DNA from: Bacteroidaceae bacterium
GTDB lineage: Bacteria > Bacteroidota > Bacteroidia > Bacteroidales > Bacteroidaceae
Direction: 5' to 3'
Assembly (NCBI GenBank): GCA_023227685.1
Contig: JALNVG010000007.1
Coordinates: 1-30,935, forward strand
Length of the DNA stretch: 30,935 nt
Shown here: one piece after another, positions 23,867-30,935 of the stretch
Position numbering within the stretch: position 1 is the stretch's first letter
Layout of the letters: the number at the start of each line of letters is the position of its first letter
The notes under the pieces: generated by a model
Database searches by the model: none
Told to the model about the DNA's origin: nothing
Seen by the model: the letters and a program-made list of their open reading frames with translations, nothing else
Position numbers and translations under genes: made by a program

Positions 23867-26221
23867 TTAAAATTTAAAATTATAAGTAATTGAAGGTATG
23901 GCTCCAAATAAATAAGTCATCTGTGCCTTTGGAATTCCGCTATTTGTATTTTGGTCAAAAGAAATCATCCATGGGTTCTTATTCCAATAAGCATTGTACA
24001 ATGAGAAATTCCATTCTCCTTGATACCATTTTTTTGGATTTTTTGTAGGGGTGTATGTTGCCGATAAATCCAAACGATGATAATCTTTTTTCCTTGAGGT
24101 GTTTCGTCCAGAGTAAATGGGATAATATTCTCCATTAATTTCAAATCGGCCGGTAGGGTAGGTAACAGGAGTTCCGGTTGCATATACCCATCCTGCAGAA
24201 ATACTCCATTTCTTTGAGCACTTATAGGAAAGCATTAGGTTTACGCTATGGGTTTTGTCGCTTGGAGCTAGATAAGCTTTCCCGTTATTTATGCCTGGTA
24301 TAGTGCGTTCTGTACGTGAAAGTGTATAATTGATGAAGCCTGTAAGTCTGCCAGTGTTCTTCTTTATCATAATTTCCATTCCATAAGCTTTTCCTTTTCC
24401 GGTTCTTACTTCTCCTTCTAATTTATCATTAAAAAGTAATTGGGCATTATCTGCGAAATCAATAATATTGTTCAAACCTTTATAATATAATTCGACAGAG
24501 GTTTCTATGGTGTTTTGGTTGAAATTCCGGAAATAGCCGAATGAATACAAGTTTGCCTGTTGAGGTTTTATGTTTTTACTTGCAGGGAACCACAAATCCA
24601 GAGGAGAACCCGAATCAGAGTTGTTTGCGATCTGAATAAATTGTACATTATGAGCATAATTTGCTTTCAATGATGAATTGTGATCCAATTGATAAACGAT
24701 ACCAAAACGAGGTTCGTATCTTATATATGTGTGATATATTTTTCTGCTTTTATAATAACTGGTGTCGTTTACTTCATAATTTTTGTCATATGAAAAGACG
24801 GAGGCTTTTCCCATATTTTGGAAAATAGTAGTACGCAAGCCATACTTCAAACTGATATGATCGTTAACCTTTTCATCAAGTCCAATATAAACGCAATGTT
24901 CTAGAGCATAAGATCTTTGTATTCTGTAATTTGGGTAACCCGGACGTTTGATCAGAGCCGGTTCAAACTGATGGAAAGTTGAAGACAATCCGTAATTAAG
25001 TCTAATCTTATTTGTTATGTGATGATTGATATCCAGATGCAAATCTAAGTCTTGAATGTTTGATTTCCAAGTTATTTGTGAATTTTCCATTGATGAACCA
25101 AGTTCATAATGATAATTCGTATAATTAATGCTCAAGTGGGAGAATATATTTTTTGAGAAAACATGGTTCCAAGACGTTGAAGCAAGCGTATTTCCATAAC
25201 TGAAATCTTCAGATGAGGTGCCGAATAAATCTTTTCCAGAATAAAAATTCACATATATTTTATCCTTAGCTGAAAAGCGATGAGAAACTTTGGCATTAAT
25301 GTCGTAGAAATAGATTGATTCACTTCTTTTATCCGGATCTGAAGATAATTTCAAAAATAAATCGGCATAACTACGACGACCGCTTACCAACCAAGATGTT
25401 TTACTGCCTAATGGTCCTTCTAAAGTTAACCGGCTGGATATCAAACCTATACCTCCAATGCCCTTGACTTTTTCAGGCGATTCATCTTTAATTTGTACGT
25501 CCAATAAAGAAGAGAGACGTCCTCCGAATCTTATAGGTAAATTACCTTTATATAATTCGGCATTTTTTACTACATCATTGTTGAATACTGAGAAAAAGCC
25601 AAACATGTGTGAGGCGTTATAGATATTGGTGTTGTCAAGTAAAATAAGATTCTGATCAGCCGATCCTCCTCTTACACTAAAGCCTGAACTACCCTCTGAT
25701 GTGCTTTGAACGCCAGGTAAAAATTGTATTGCTTTAATAACATCTACTTCACCCATTAAGGCAGGAACTTTTTGAATTTCAATATTGGATAACCCCTGTA
25801 CACCCATATCAACTTTTGAAAGATTCTCATTTTTTTTCTTTGAAGAGATAACTACCTCTTGTAATTTTACACCGGATTCTAAATTAGCAGTAAATCTCAT
25901 GTCCTTATTTACTGTTAATAACTGTTCCTTAGTTTTGTAACCGATATACGATATTTTAATATTGTAAGTACCATTAGGGATCCTAATAGAATACTTGCCA
26001 TCCGAATCCGTTTTACACCCTTTCAATAATTCTACCACATAGATATTAGCACCGATGAGCAGCTCATTTGTAGTGTTGTCTTTTACTACTCCGCTAAGAG
26101 TGACATTTGTCTTAGGATTTAGAGCATAAGACGGTTCAATGTAGAGAAAATGAATGGATAAACATAAAATAAAGAAACTAATGGATTTTAATTTTAATCT
26201 CGAAATTCTTTTTCTTTTCAT
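23867..26221 (-). CDS. TonB-dependent outer-membrane receptor without STN domain
   Basis: A 784-residue receptor: signal peptide (MKRKRISRLKLK then SISFFILCLSIHFLYI), CarboxypepD_reg-like domain from about residue 38 (LSGVVKDNTTNELLIGANIYV), linker LQEVVISSKKKNE, plug (FSVRGGSADQNLILLDNTNIYN, FGGRLSSLLDVQ), then a long barrel ending in the C-terminal Phe. It is a clear paralogue of the receptor at 16646-19309 through plug and barrel (compare FGGRLSS and PxDLWxP), but it lacks the N-terminal STN signalling domain, and no FecR gene precedes it. A Met five codons earlier (26236) is possible. It takes up an unknown ligand with the DUF4249 lipoprotein downstream. An 8-A tract at 25830-25837 is in frame here. 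Confidence 0.93.
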   Translation of the reverse strand: MKRKRISRLKLKSISFFILCLSIHFLYIEPSYALNPKTNVTLSGVVKDNTTNELLIGANIYVVELLKGCKTDSDGKYSIRIPNGTYNIKISYIGYKTKEQLLTVNKDMRFTANLESGVKLQEVVISSKKKNENLSKVDMGVQGLSNIEIQKVPALMGEVDVIKAIQFLPGVQSTSEGSSGFSVRGGSADQNLILLDNTNIYNASHMFGFFSVFNNDVVKNAELYKGNLPIRFGGRLSSLLDVQIKDESPEKVKGIGGIGLISSRLTLEGPLGSKTSWLVSGRRSYADLFLKLSSDPDKRSESIYFYDINAKVSHRFSAKDKIYVNFYSGKDLFGTSSEDFSYGNTLASTSWNHVFSKNIFSHLSINYTNYHYELGSSMENSQITWKSNIQDLDLHLDINHHITNKIRLNYGLSSTFHQFEPALIKRPGYPNYRIQRSYALEHCVYIGLDEKVNDHISLKYGLRTTIFQNMGKASVFSYDKNYEVNDTSYYKSRKIYHTYIRYEPRFGIVYQLDHNSSLKANYAHNVQFIQIANNSDSGSPLDLWFPASKNIKPQQANLYSFGYFRNFNQNTIETSVELYYKGLNNIIDFADNAQLLFNDKLEGEVRTGKGKAYGMEIMIKKNTGRLTGFINYTLSRTERTIPGINNGKAYLAPSDKTHSVNLMLSYKCSKKWSISAGWVYATGTPVTYPTGRFEINGEYYPIYSGRNTSRKKDYHRLDLSATYTPTKNPKKWYQGEWNFSLYNAYWNKNPWMISFDQNTNSGIPKAQMTYLFGAIPSITYNFKF

Positions 26222-26273
26222 GTGTTGTTGAAACATTTGTTATTAATCTTTTTACCTTTTTTGAAATGGGCTG

Positions 26274-26281
26274 CAAAGTTA
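26274..26281 (-). promoter_or_regulatory. Candidate -7 element for the second TonB receptor
   Basis: Minus-strand TAACTTTG is an exact TAnnTTTG match 52 bases before the chosen ATG. No TTTG is found at the proper distance upstream, so it may be a weak or regulator-dependent promoter. Confidence 0.45.
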
Positions 26282-26346
26282 TGTAAAAAATATATTCATC
26301 TATTATTAAAGATGTTTTATTCTGCCCGTATTTGTTCTTTAATGTA

Positions 26347-26368
26347 AAGATCTTAAAATGAAGATCTT
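26347..26368. repeat. Paired AAGATCTT palindromes upstream of the second receptor
   Basis: The self-complementary octamer AAGATCTT occurs at 26347-26354 and 26361-26368, 14 bases apart, giving a symmetric 22-base element between the conserved sigma-linked block and the receptor start. Such spacing suits an operator, but chance in AT-rich DNA is possible. Confidence 0.5.
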
Positions 26369-26381
26369 AATTTTGTCATTG

Positions 26382-26433
26382 ATAAAGACCGGAAGGATTA
26401 AGAAACTCCCTATTCTGTTTCTTGAAATAAATG
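26382..26433 (-). promoter_or_regulatory. Second copy of the sigma-fecR spacer block
   Basis: It matches 20229-20280 at 44 of 52 positions without gaps (hand count), including ATAAAGACCGGAA at one end and GAAATAAATG at the other. It lies 160 bases upstream of the receptor start. It has changed less than the adjoining sigma-gene remnant, which suggests selection, perhaps as a promoter read by the ECF sigma factor of the first locus. Confidence 0.6.
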
Positions 26434-26545
26434 TTAAAAAGTACTTTTTGAGCTAATTAGTATTCTGAATAGAATTAGATTTTTTTTGGAGAATGGGCTG
26501 TGATTAGACTTTTATTCTTTTTACCTCATTCTATTTTCTATTATC
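26434..26545 (-). pseudogene. Decayed 3' end of an ECF sigma factor gene
   Basis: The minus strand ends in codons LISSKSTF-stop, aligning with LIDPKNIF-stop of the intact sigma gene at 20281, and the alignment continues upstream at about 65% identity by hand count for the first ~50 bases, then fades. No open frame for a sigma factor survives. It marks the second receptor locus as a duplicate that once had its own sigma gene; the FecR gene and STN domain expected between it and the receptor are gone. The upstream boundary is approximate. Confidence 0.6.
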
Positions 26546-26625
26546 CTTATATAAAATTAAATATAAAAATAAAATATTCTAAGGAATTTGTGAAATCTCC
26601 ATAATGATTATACGTTGGGGAAATA

Positions 26626-27201
26626 TTATGTGATTTTCCTAACAGCTCTGCGGGAACGTTTTATATCACGGTCAGTTAATCCTTTGCCATTTTTTGTTCC
26701 ACCTTTTTCTACTGTTGCTGCGATTTTAAATCCGCTCCATTTAAGTATTTCTTTTAAAGCTTTTATCACACCGCGGCTTTGATTAAATAAGATATTAAAA
26801 GGATATATGGTGGTACAAGTGCCCACTAATATTGCTTTTTTACCTTTATGCAGAGGTGTCGGATAGCCTTTTTTGCTTTCGCCCATCATTCCGTAAACAA
26901 TGCGATCGAAGACCACTTTTAGTTCTCCGGGTATATTACCCCAATAGCATGGTGCACCGATAATCAATGCGTCGGCCTGTTGTATTTTTTGTAACACGAG
27001 CTGCGCATCATCTTCGGGTAAAACACATTTAAGTTTCGAACGGCAACTCATGCAACCCGTACATGGGTGCACCTGTAAGTCACAAGTACGAATAATCTCG
27101 GTTTTAGCCCCATTCGCTTCTGCTTCCTGTTGCATGGTATCTAATATATTAGTAATATTACCATGCTTTCGGGGGCTACCGTTTATAATAAGTATTTTCA
27201 T
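26626..27201 (-). CDS. Flavodoxin-fold NAD(P)H:FMN reductase, iron-sulfur flavoprotein-like
   Basis: A 191-residue cytoplasmic flavoprotein. ILIINGSPRKHGNI (3-16) is the FMN phosphate loop; GAPCYWGNIPGELKVVFDR is the second FMN-contact segment. HPCTGCMSCRSKLKC has cysteines 47, 50, 53 and 59 (C-x2-C-x2-C-x5-C), the compact spacing of archaeal-type iron-sulfur flavoproteins that hold a 4Fe-4S cluster. Many annotated FMN reductases share this motif without proof of a cluster. The frame is open to 27312, but the Met at 27201 starts exactly at the conserved strand. It is divergent from the GH43-like gene; the electron acceptor is unknown. Confidence 0.88.
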   Translation of the reverse strand: MKILIINGSPRKHGNITNILDTMQQEAEANGAKTEIIRTCDLQVHPCTGCMSCRSKLKCVLPEDDAQLVLQKIQQADALIIGAPCYWGNIPGELKVVFDRIVYGMMGESKKGYPTPLHKGKKAILVGTCTTIYPFNILFNQSRGVIKALKEILKWSGFKIAATVEKGGTKNGKGLTDRDIKRSRRAVRKIT

Positions 27202-27593
27202 TTTTCCAATAAATATTTTTTTGTTTTGCCAACAATTTTTCTCTATGGATAGATAATCGGACAAATTTAATGTTTTTTCTTTTATAAAACGTATGCTAAT
27301 ATTGATTATCATCTTGTTCTTTCGAATTAAATTATATAATTCCGAGGTGTATTATCTTTTGTTGTTATATTTACGACGTAATATTAAGATTGGAGAACCT
27401 GGTTCCTATCTTTGCTACTATAATTATAAAATCAACAAGATTGTTGTTTTTATTTAATACTGTCAACAGGTTAGTATTTGTTTTAAATCAAAATTATTTT
27501 AGATGCTTTTCAAAAAAAGTGTATCTGTTTTATATGGGATTTGGCTTTTTTCTTTACTTTTGGTATACATATATATTTGAATATGACAATAAA
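27202..27593. other. Divergent intergenic region
   Basis: This 392-base AT-rich region lies between the divergent flavoprotein and GH43-like genes. A minus-strand TAAATTTG (27262-27269) is a fair -7 candidate for the flavoprotein gene, 61 bases from its ATG. The plus-strand frame is open from 27390 but encodes an unpatterned, Phe/Tyr-rich stretch I regard as untranslated. No convincing plus-strand promoter with both boxes was found. Confidence 0.4.
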
Positions 27594-29084
27594 ATGAATA
27601 TCATGAAAAATGTTTTTTTATATGGCTTATGTTGTATTTGTCTGTTGCCGGTAATGGTTGTTGCACAGAATTTTAATCCCATTATCCCAGATTGTATAGC
27701 AGATCCTTCGGTTTGTAAATTTGGTGATACATACTATTTATATGCTACTGCTGACAGAGATTCTGGTCTAGACCGTGCAGGAACACCTGCTGTTTGGAAA
27801 TCAAAAGATTTTGTTAATTGGAGTTTTGAAGGTTCTCTAATCTCCGGCATTGATTGGGCAAAAGCTTATCCGATAAAGGATGAGAAGGGTAATATGAAAG
27901 AGGGTTATTTTAGGTTTTGGGCACCTGGGAAGGTGATAAAGAAAGGAAGTCATTATCTGCTTTATGTGACTTTTGTTAAACCAAATCAGCATAAGGGGAC
28001 TTATGTGCTTATGGCCGATAAGCCCGATGGCCCATTCCATTTTATAGAAGGTGACGGATTGTTGGTTGCCGGTGAAAAGGGACTTGAAACGGTTCCGATC
28101 GCTCCCGATATTGATGGAGAACCTTTTATTGATGGTAATGGTAAAGGATTTCTCTTTTGGCGAAAACGGATGGCTGCTCGTCTTACCGGCGATTATCTTC
28201 ACCTTGATGGAATCCCGCAGGAAATGAAAACGCATAGAAATGGGTATTCCGAAGGTCCGATAATGTTTAAAAGGGAGGGGATATATTATTATTTGTATAC
28301 TTTAAGTGCTAATCAAAATTATGTTTATGCCTATATGATGAGTAAGAAGGGGCCGCTATCTGGTTTCGAAACGCCTAAAGGAAACGACATATTTCTTTTT
28401 TCTTCTATTAGAAACAATGTTTGGGGACCGGGGCATGGTAACGTGTTTTATGATAAAAGTTCAAACAAATATATATTTGTGTATTTGGAATATGGTGACG
28501 GTGGTACCACCCGACAGGTTTATGCGGATAAGATGGAATTCAATAAAGATGGTACGATCAAAACTCTCATTCCCAATGGTAAAGGTGTTGGTTATTTAGG
28601 ACAGAATCAAGAAATGAAAATGAATATATCCGGACAGGCTCACTTTTCGGCATCAAGTATTCATTCTCCGCGAACTACTACTGTAAAGATTGAGACCCAG
28701 CCTAATGCTCCTCTTGAAAATGGTGCTTCAGTTGAGGCGGTTACACGAACACATAATTATTATCCGAAAAATGTTGCAGATAGATCGAACGGTACGTGTT
28801 GGCATGCAGCAAAAAATGATAAGAACCCGTGGCTAATTGCAGACATGAATGAGGTAAAGGCTATAGATGAATGCCAATTTTTTTTCACTCAACCTACCGA
28901 AGGGCAAAGCTGGTGTCTGGAGAAATCTATCAATGGAAAGGTTTGGAAAATATGTGGAAAACAGAAAATTCTGATTGCGCGTTCACCACATATTGCTAAA
29001 AATATCGGTAAGGTGCGTTATTTGCGTTTAAGTATTGATAGTGGTGATGCAGGTGTTTGGGAGTGGAGAATTTATCAGAAATGA
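27594..29084 (+). CDS. Secreted GH43-like glycosidase with C-terminal discoidin (F5/8 type C) domain
   Basis: A 496-residue exported enzyme: signal peptide MKNVFLYGLCCICLLPVMVVAQ, then a five-bladed-propeller GH43-type catalytic domain (~28-350). The expected acidic triad is visible: general base D37 in CIADPSVCKFGDTYYLYAT, the pKa-tuning aspartate near D174 in APDIDGEPFIDGNGK, and general acid E220 in GYSEGPIMF. Residues ~375-496 form a galactose-binding-like discoidin domain (NYYPKNVADRSNGTCWHA, KVRYLRLSIDSGDAGVWEWR). Family members act on arabinofuranosides, xylosides or galactosides; the exact linkage cannot be read. The chosen start precedes the signal peptide; a Met three codons on is equally good. 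It stands alone with its own terminator, not within a recognisable polysaccharide utilisation locus. Confidence 0.88.
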   Translation: MNIMKNVFLYGLCCICLLPVMVVAQNFNPIIPDCIADPSVCKFGDTYYLYATADRDSGLDRAGTPAVWKSKDFVNWSFEGSLISGIDWAKAYPIKDEKGNMKEGYFRFWAPGKVIKKGSHYLLYVTFVKPNQHKGTYVLMADKPDGPFHFIEGDGLLVAGEKGLETVPIAPDIDGEPFIDGNGKGFLFWRKRMAARLTGDYLHLDGIPQEMKTHRNGYSEGPIMFKREGIYYYLYTLSANQNYVYAYMMSKKGPLSGFETPKGNDIFLFSSIRNNVWGPGHGNVFYDKSSNKYIFVYLEYGDGGTTRQVYADKMEFNKDGTIKTLIPNGKGVGYLGQNQEMKMNISGQAHFSASSIHSPRTTTVKIETQPNAPLENGASVEAVTRTHNYYPKNVADRSNGTCWHAAKNDKNPWLIADMNEVKAIDECQFFFTQPTEGQSWCLEKSINGKVWKICGKQKILIARSPHIAKNIGKVRYLRLSIDSGDAGVWEWRIYQK

Positions 29085-29112
29085 TTTTGAGGTTTGATGA
29101 AATATGTGATAT

Positions 29113-29158
29113 AAAAGCAGTAAGAGAGAAGTGCTATAATCTTCTCTTACTGCTTTTT
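29113..29158 (+). terminator. Intrinsic terminator after the GH43-like gene
   Basis: AAAAGCAGTAAGAG (29113-29126) pairs perfectly with CTCTTACTGCTTTT (29144-29157) around a 17-base loop that can pair further, and the stem runs into a T-tract (29154-29158). It starts 28 bases after the stop codon. The A-rich left arm means it could also stop transcripts on the other strand. Confidence 0.88.
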
Positions 29159-29351
29159 ATTGTTTTAATTTAGATTAGTATCCCCGATTTTGTTGTTCAT
29201 CTTTTTTTAGAAGTCAAAGCTCTTCCATCTTTTTTGAATAGAGTCAAGATACTTTTTACAATAGTATACCCTTGTTTGCAATACCACAAAAAAGAGGACA
29301 AAGTATTTTCAGCTATAATTCTTTAGAAGATCTCGACCTTTCGCTAAAAAA
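29159..29351. other. Spacer between terminator and nitronate monooxygenase-like gene
   Basis: AT-rich, with no open frame, repeat or second terminator that I could support. Confidence 0.4.
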
Positions 29352-30455
29352 TTATTTCTTCGAGAAAAGTTCTTTTTCTTTAAATTCTTTCATTAATTCA
29401 GAAATGAGACTTTTTACGCTCGTAATTTTATCCGCTTTGTAAGCATTGGAACCTGAAAAAGCAAAACCGCTTTTGAAGTTACCCTTGAATGCATTGTAAA
29501 GAGCCAGCATGATACAGTACGGACTTTTAGAAATGTTGCAAGTCTTGATGCAATGGAAAGGACAAGTCTTAGGTTGCTTAATGCCCTCCTTCACCTGTTG
29601 GATGAAAAAACCGCTGATTGCACGACCGGGCATTCCCACCGGGCTTTTAATAATCTCTATATCCTCTATCTTTGCGTTCAGATATTGCTCCTTGAATGCC
29701 ATAGAAGCATCACATTCGTTTGTGGTGACAAAGCGAGTTCCCAACTGTACACCAGAAGCTCCAAGGCTCATCATTTTGTAAATATCCGCTCCCGAATAAA
29801 TGCCGCCGCCGGCAATTACAGGAATCGTTTTATTGTATTTCTTTTCATAAATGGCCGTTTCTGCTACGACTTGTGGCAGAATTTCTTCCAAAGAATATTG
29901 TTCGTCAGTAATTTGATTTTCTTTGAATCCCAAGTGACCTCCGGCTTTAGGGCCTTCAACAACCACGGCATCAGGAAGATAATTATACAGGCTTTGCCAT
30001 TTTTCACAGATGATTCTCAAGGCACGGGCCGATGAGACGATAGGCACAAGCTTTGTTGTGCTCCCTTTTTGCAGGAAACTAGGCAAATTAAGAGGCAGTC
30101 CGGCCCCACAAAATATGATGTCGGCCTTTTCGGCAATTGATGTTTTCACCATATCGGCAAAGTTAGTCATAGCCACCATAATATTGACTCCGACAATTCC
30201 CCTTGCTCTTTCCTTTGTTTCTTTTACTTTCTCATGTGCTAGTCTTAGTTCTTCTTTAAGTCCTAAGATGCAAGCCTCACTAAAACTACTTGATAATTTG
30301 TTGTATATAAGTCCGAGACCAGCGCATGAGATCACGCCAATTCCTCCTTCATTTGCTACAGCAGAAGCTAGACCGGATAAGGAAATTCCGACACCCATTC
30401 CACCCTGAATAATAGGAATGCGAGTTTTTAAGTCTCCTATTGACAACATTTTCAT
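29352..30455 (-). CDS. Nitronate monooxygenase-family FMN enzyme with C-terminal cysteine cluster
   Basis: A 367-residue TIM-barrel flavoprotein related to nitronate monooxygenases and FabK-type enoyl reductases. IPIIQGGMGVGIS (13-25) is the FMN-site start, GPKAGGHLG (168-176) holds the family's catalytic histidine (H174), and IPVIAGGGIYSGADI plus GASGVQLGTRFV bind the FMN phosphate. After the barrel come cysteines 298, 302, 306 and 314 (C-x3-C-x3-C-x7-C), not part of the classic enzyme and possibly a metal or Fe-S site. It is monocistronic between the GH43 terminator and the window's right end. The substrate could be a nitronate, a quinone or an enoyl-thioester; I cannot choose. A second Met two codons in is possible. 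Confidence 0.9.
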   Translation of the reverse strand: MKMLSIGDLKTRIPIIQGGMGVGISLSGLASAVANEGGIGVISCAGLGLIYNKLSSSFSEACILGLKEELRLAHEKVKETKERARGIVGVNIMVAMTNFADMVKTSIAEKADIIFCGAGLPLNLPSFLQKGSTTKLVPIVSSARALRIICEKWQSLYNYLPDAVVVEGPKAGGHLGFKENQITDEQYSLEEILPQVVAETAIYEKKYNKTIPVIAGGGIYSGADIYKMMSLGASGVQLGTRFVTTNECDASMAFKEQYLNAKIEDIEIIKSPVGMPGRAISGFFIQQVKEGIKQPKTCPFHCIKTCNISKSPYCIMLALYNAFKGNFKSGFAFSGSNAYKADKITSVKSLISELMKEFKEKELFSKK

Positions 30456-30582
30456 ATTATAATAATGTATTATTGAATATTGGGAGTAAAGGTAATACTA
30501 TAAATCGGATAATAGTTGCATTTGAAAATATTTTTATGGCAATCCTGTCGGCCAGAAAGAAATATGAAGCTATTCGTCACTC

Positions 30583-30613
30583 AGGACAAGATTTGTCCTA
30601 TTAGTATAGGACA
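30583..30613. promoter_or_regulatory. Operator-like cluster of three AGGACA half-sites
   Basis: TGTCCTAT (30594-30601) and ATAGGACA (30606-30613) form a perfect 8-base-arm dyad with a 4-base centre. A third half-site, AGGACA (30583-30588), can pair with the same TGTCCT to give an alternative hairpin. It lies about 130 bases upstream of the nitronate monooxygenase-like gene (read leftwards) and 30 bases upstream of the small plus-strand frame. Confidence 0.6.
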
Positions 30614-30642
30614 CTATTTAATAACAATAAATAATAGTGTTT

Positions 30643-30795
30643 ATGGAAAAACGAATTAATTGTCATTACAGTGAAAGTGAATGTCTTTCATCCCGCGCTG
30701 TACATACGGAGAAGGGAATACAAAAAGAGGTGCTTGCATATGGGAGTCATCTGGGCTTCAGAAAAAATGTTGTATGTGGTATTTTTTGTCTCTGA
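30643..30795 (+). CDS. Doubtful small ORF, 50 residues
   Basis: An ATG-initiated frame encoding MEKRINCHYSESECLSSR and 32 more residues, with four cysteines and no signal peptide or known motif. Codon use is mixed and no ribosome site is evident. It follows the AGGACA dyads and a CACTATT/AATAGTG dyad (around 30612-30640). It could be a small protein, a truncated remnant of a larger gene, or chance; I do not recognise it. Confidence 0.22.
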   Translation: MEKRINCHYSESECLSSRAVHTEKGIQKEVLAYGSHLGFRKNVVCGIFCL

Positions 30796-30935
30796 AAATA
30801 AGTTTGTCTTAGTCTTTAGTCTCTCTATTTTCTCTCTTAACTTTCAATTTCTCAAAAATAACTCGCTTTTACTTTCAATATTTCATTTTGTCCCTGCAAT
30901 AATTGTAGTTATCAAAATGTTCTATACTTTATATA
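30796..30935. other. AT-rich window end
   Basis: The last 140 bases contain pyrimidine-rich stretches and no open frame, promoter or terminator I can support; a gene may begin beyond the edge. Confidence 0.35.

Noticed and set aside
27572..27579. Plus-strand TATATTTG as the GH43-like promoter
   Set aside because: It would leave a leader of only about 8 bases and has no -33 box at a workable spacing.
27390..27593. In-frame 68-codon extension of the GH43-like gene
   Set aside because: A clear signal peptide begins at 27594 or 27603; the upstream codons are an AT-rich leader translated by chance.
29553..30035. 160-codon plus-strand frame antisense to the nitronate monooxygenase-like gene
   Set aside because: The minus-strand gene has full family motifs across this span; the antisense frame has no recognisable domain.

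Overview
The window is chromosomal DNA of a Bacteroidales bacterium, most likely Bacteroides or a near relative. The grounds are the AT-rich composition, start-proximal TAnnTTTG promoter elements, two TonB-receptor/DUF4249-lipoprotein pairs, an ECF sigma-FecR pair, and a murT-murK-murQ order like the one described in Tannerella forsythia. No tRNA, rRNA, CRISPR array, insertion sequence or phage gene was seen.

Layout. The left edge holds the 3' two thirds of mutL (+), facing a secreted TlpA-type thioredoxin gene (-). A 428-base gap with a nested GC-rich dyad follows. From 15504 leftwards to 3090 runs a tightly packed nine-gene minus-strand operon: namZ (DUF1343 exo-N-acetylmuramidase), a sodium:solute symporter, a large multidomain amidase, a GT2 glycosyltransferase, a DUF4922 protein with GalT/VTC2-like metal and HIT motifs, a SpoIID-like protein, an AmpG/MurT-like transporter, a BadF-type MurNAc kinase and MurQ etherase. 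Gaps are -17 to +24 bases. Read together the genes describe a route from extracellular peptidoglycan to cytoplasmic GlcNAc-6-P: hydrolysis outside the inner membrane, import, phosphorylation, lactyl-ether cleavage. The accessory steps (GT2, DUF4922, SpoIID without a visible signal peptide) are unexplained. A 34-base near-perfect palindrome overlaps the predicted operon promoter.

From 15665 to 20835 lies a cell-surface-signalling locus: ECF sigma, FecR anti-sigma, STN-type TonB receptor, DUF4249 lipoprotein. The receptor gene carries two offsetting one-base slips in poly-A tracts, so it is broken as read. An exodeoxyribonuclease III gene and an orphan FabH-type ketoacyl synthase separate it from a paralogous receptor/lipoprotein pair (22927-26221) that has lost its STN domain, FecR and sigma factor. 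Upstream of this second pair are a decayed sigma 3' end and a 52-base block about 85% identical to the sigma-FecR spacer. This suggests that the first locus's sigma factor may also drive the second receptor.

The right end holds an iron-sulfur-flavoprotein-like reductase (-), a divergent secreted GH43-like glycosidase with a C-terminal discoidin-like domain (+) and a good terminator, a nitronate-monooxygenase-family flavoprotein with a C-terminal cysteine cluster (-), and a last 480 bases with an operator-like dyad and one doubtful small ORF.
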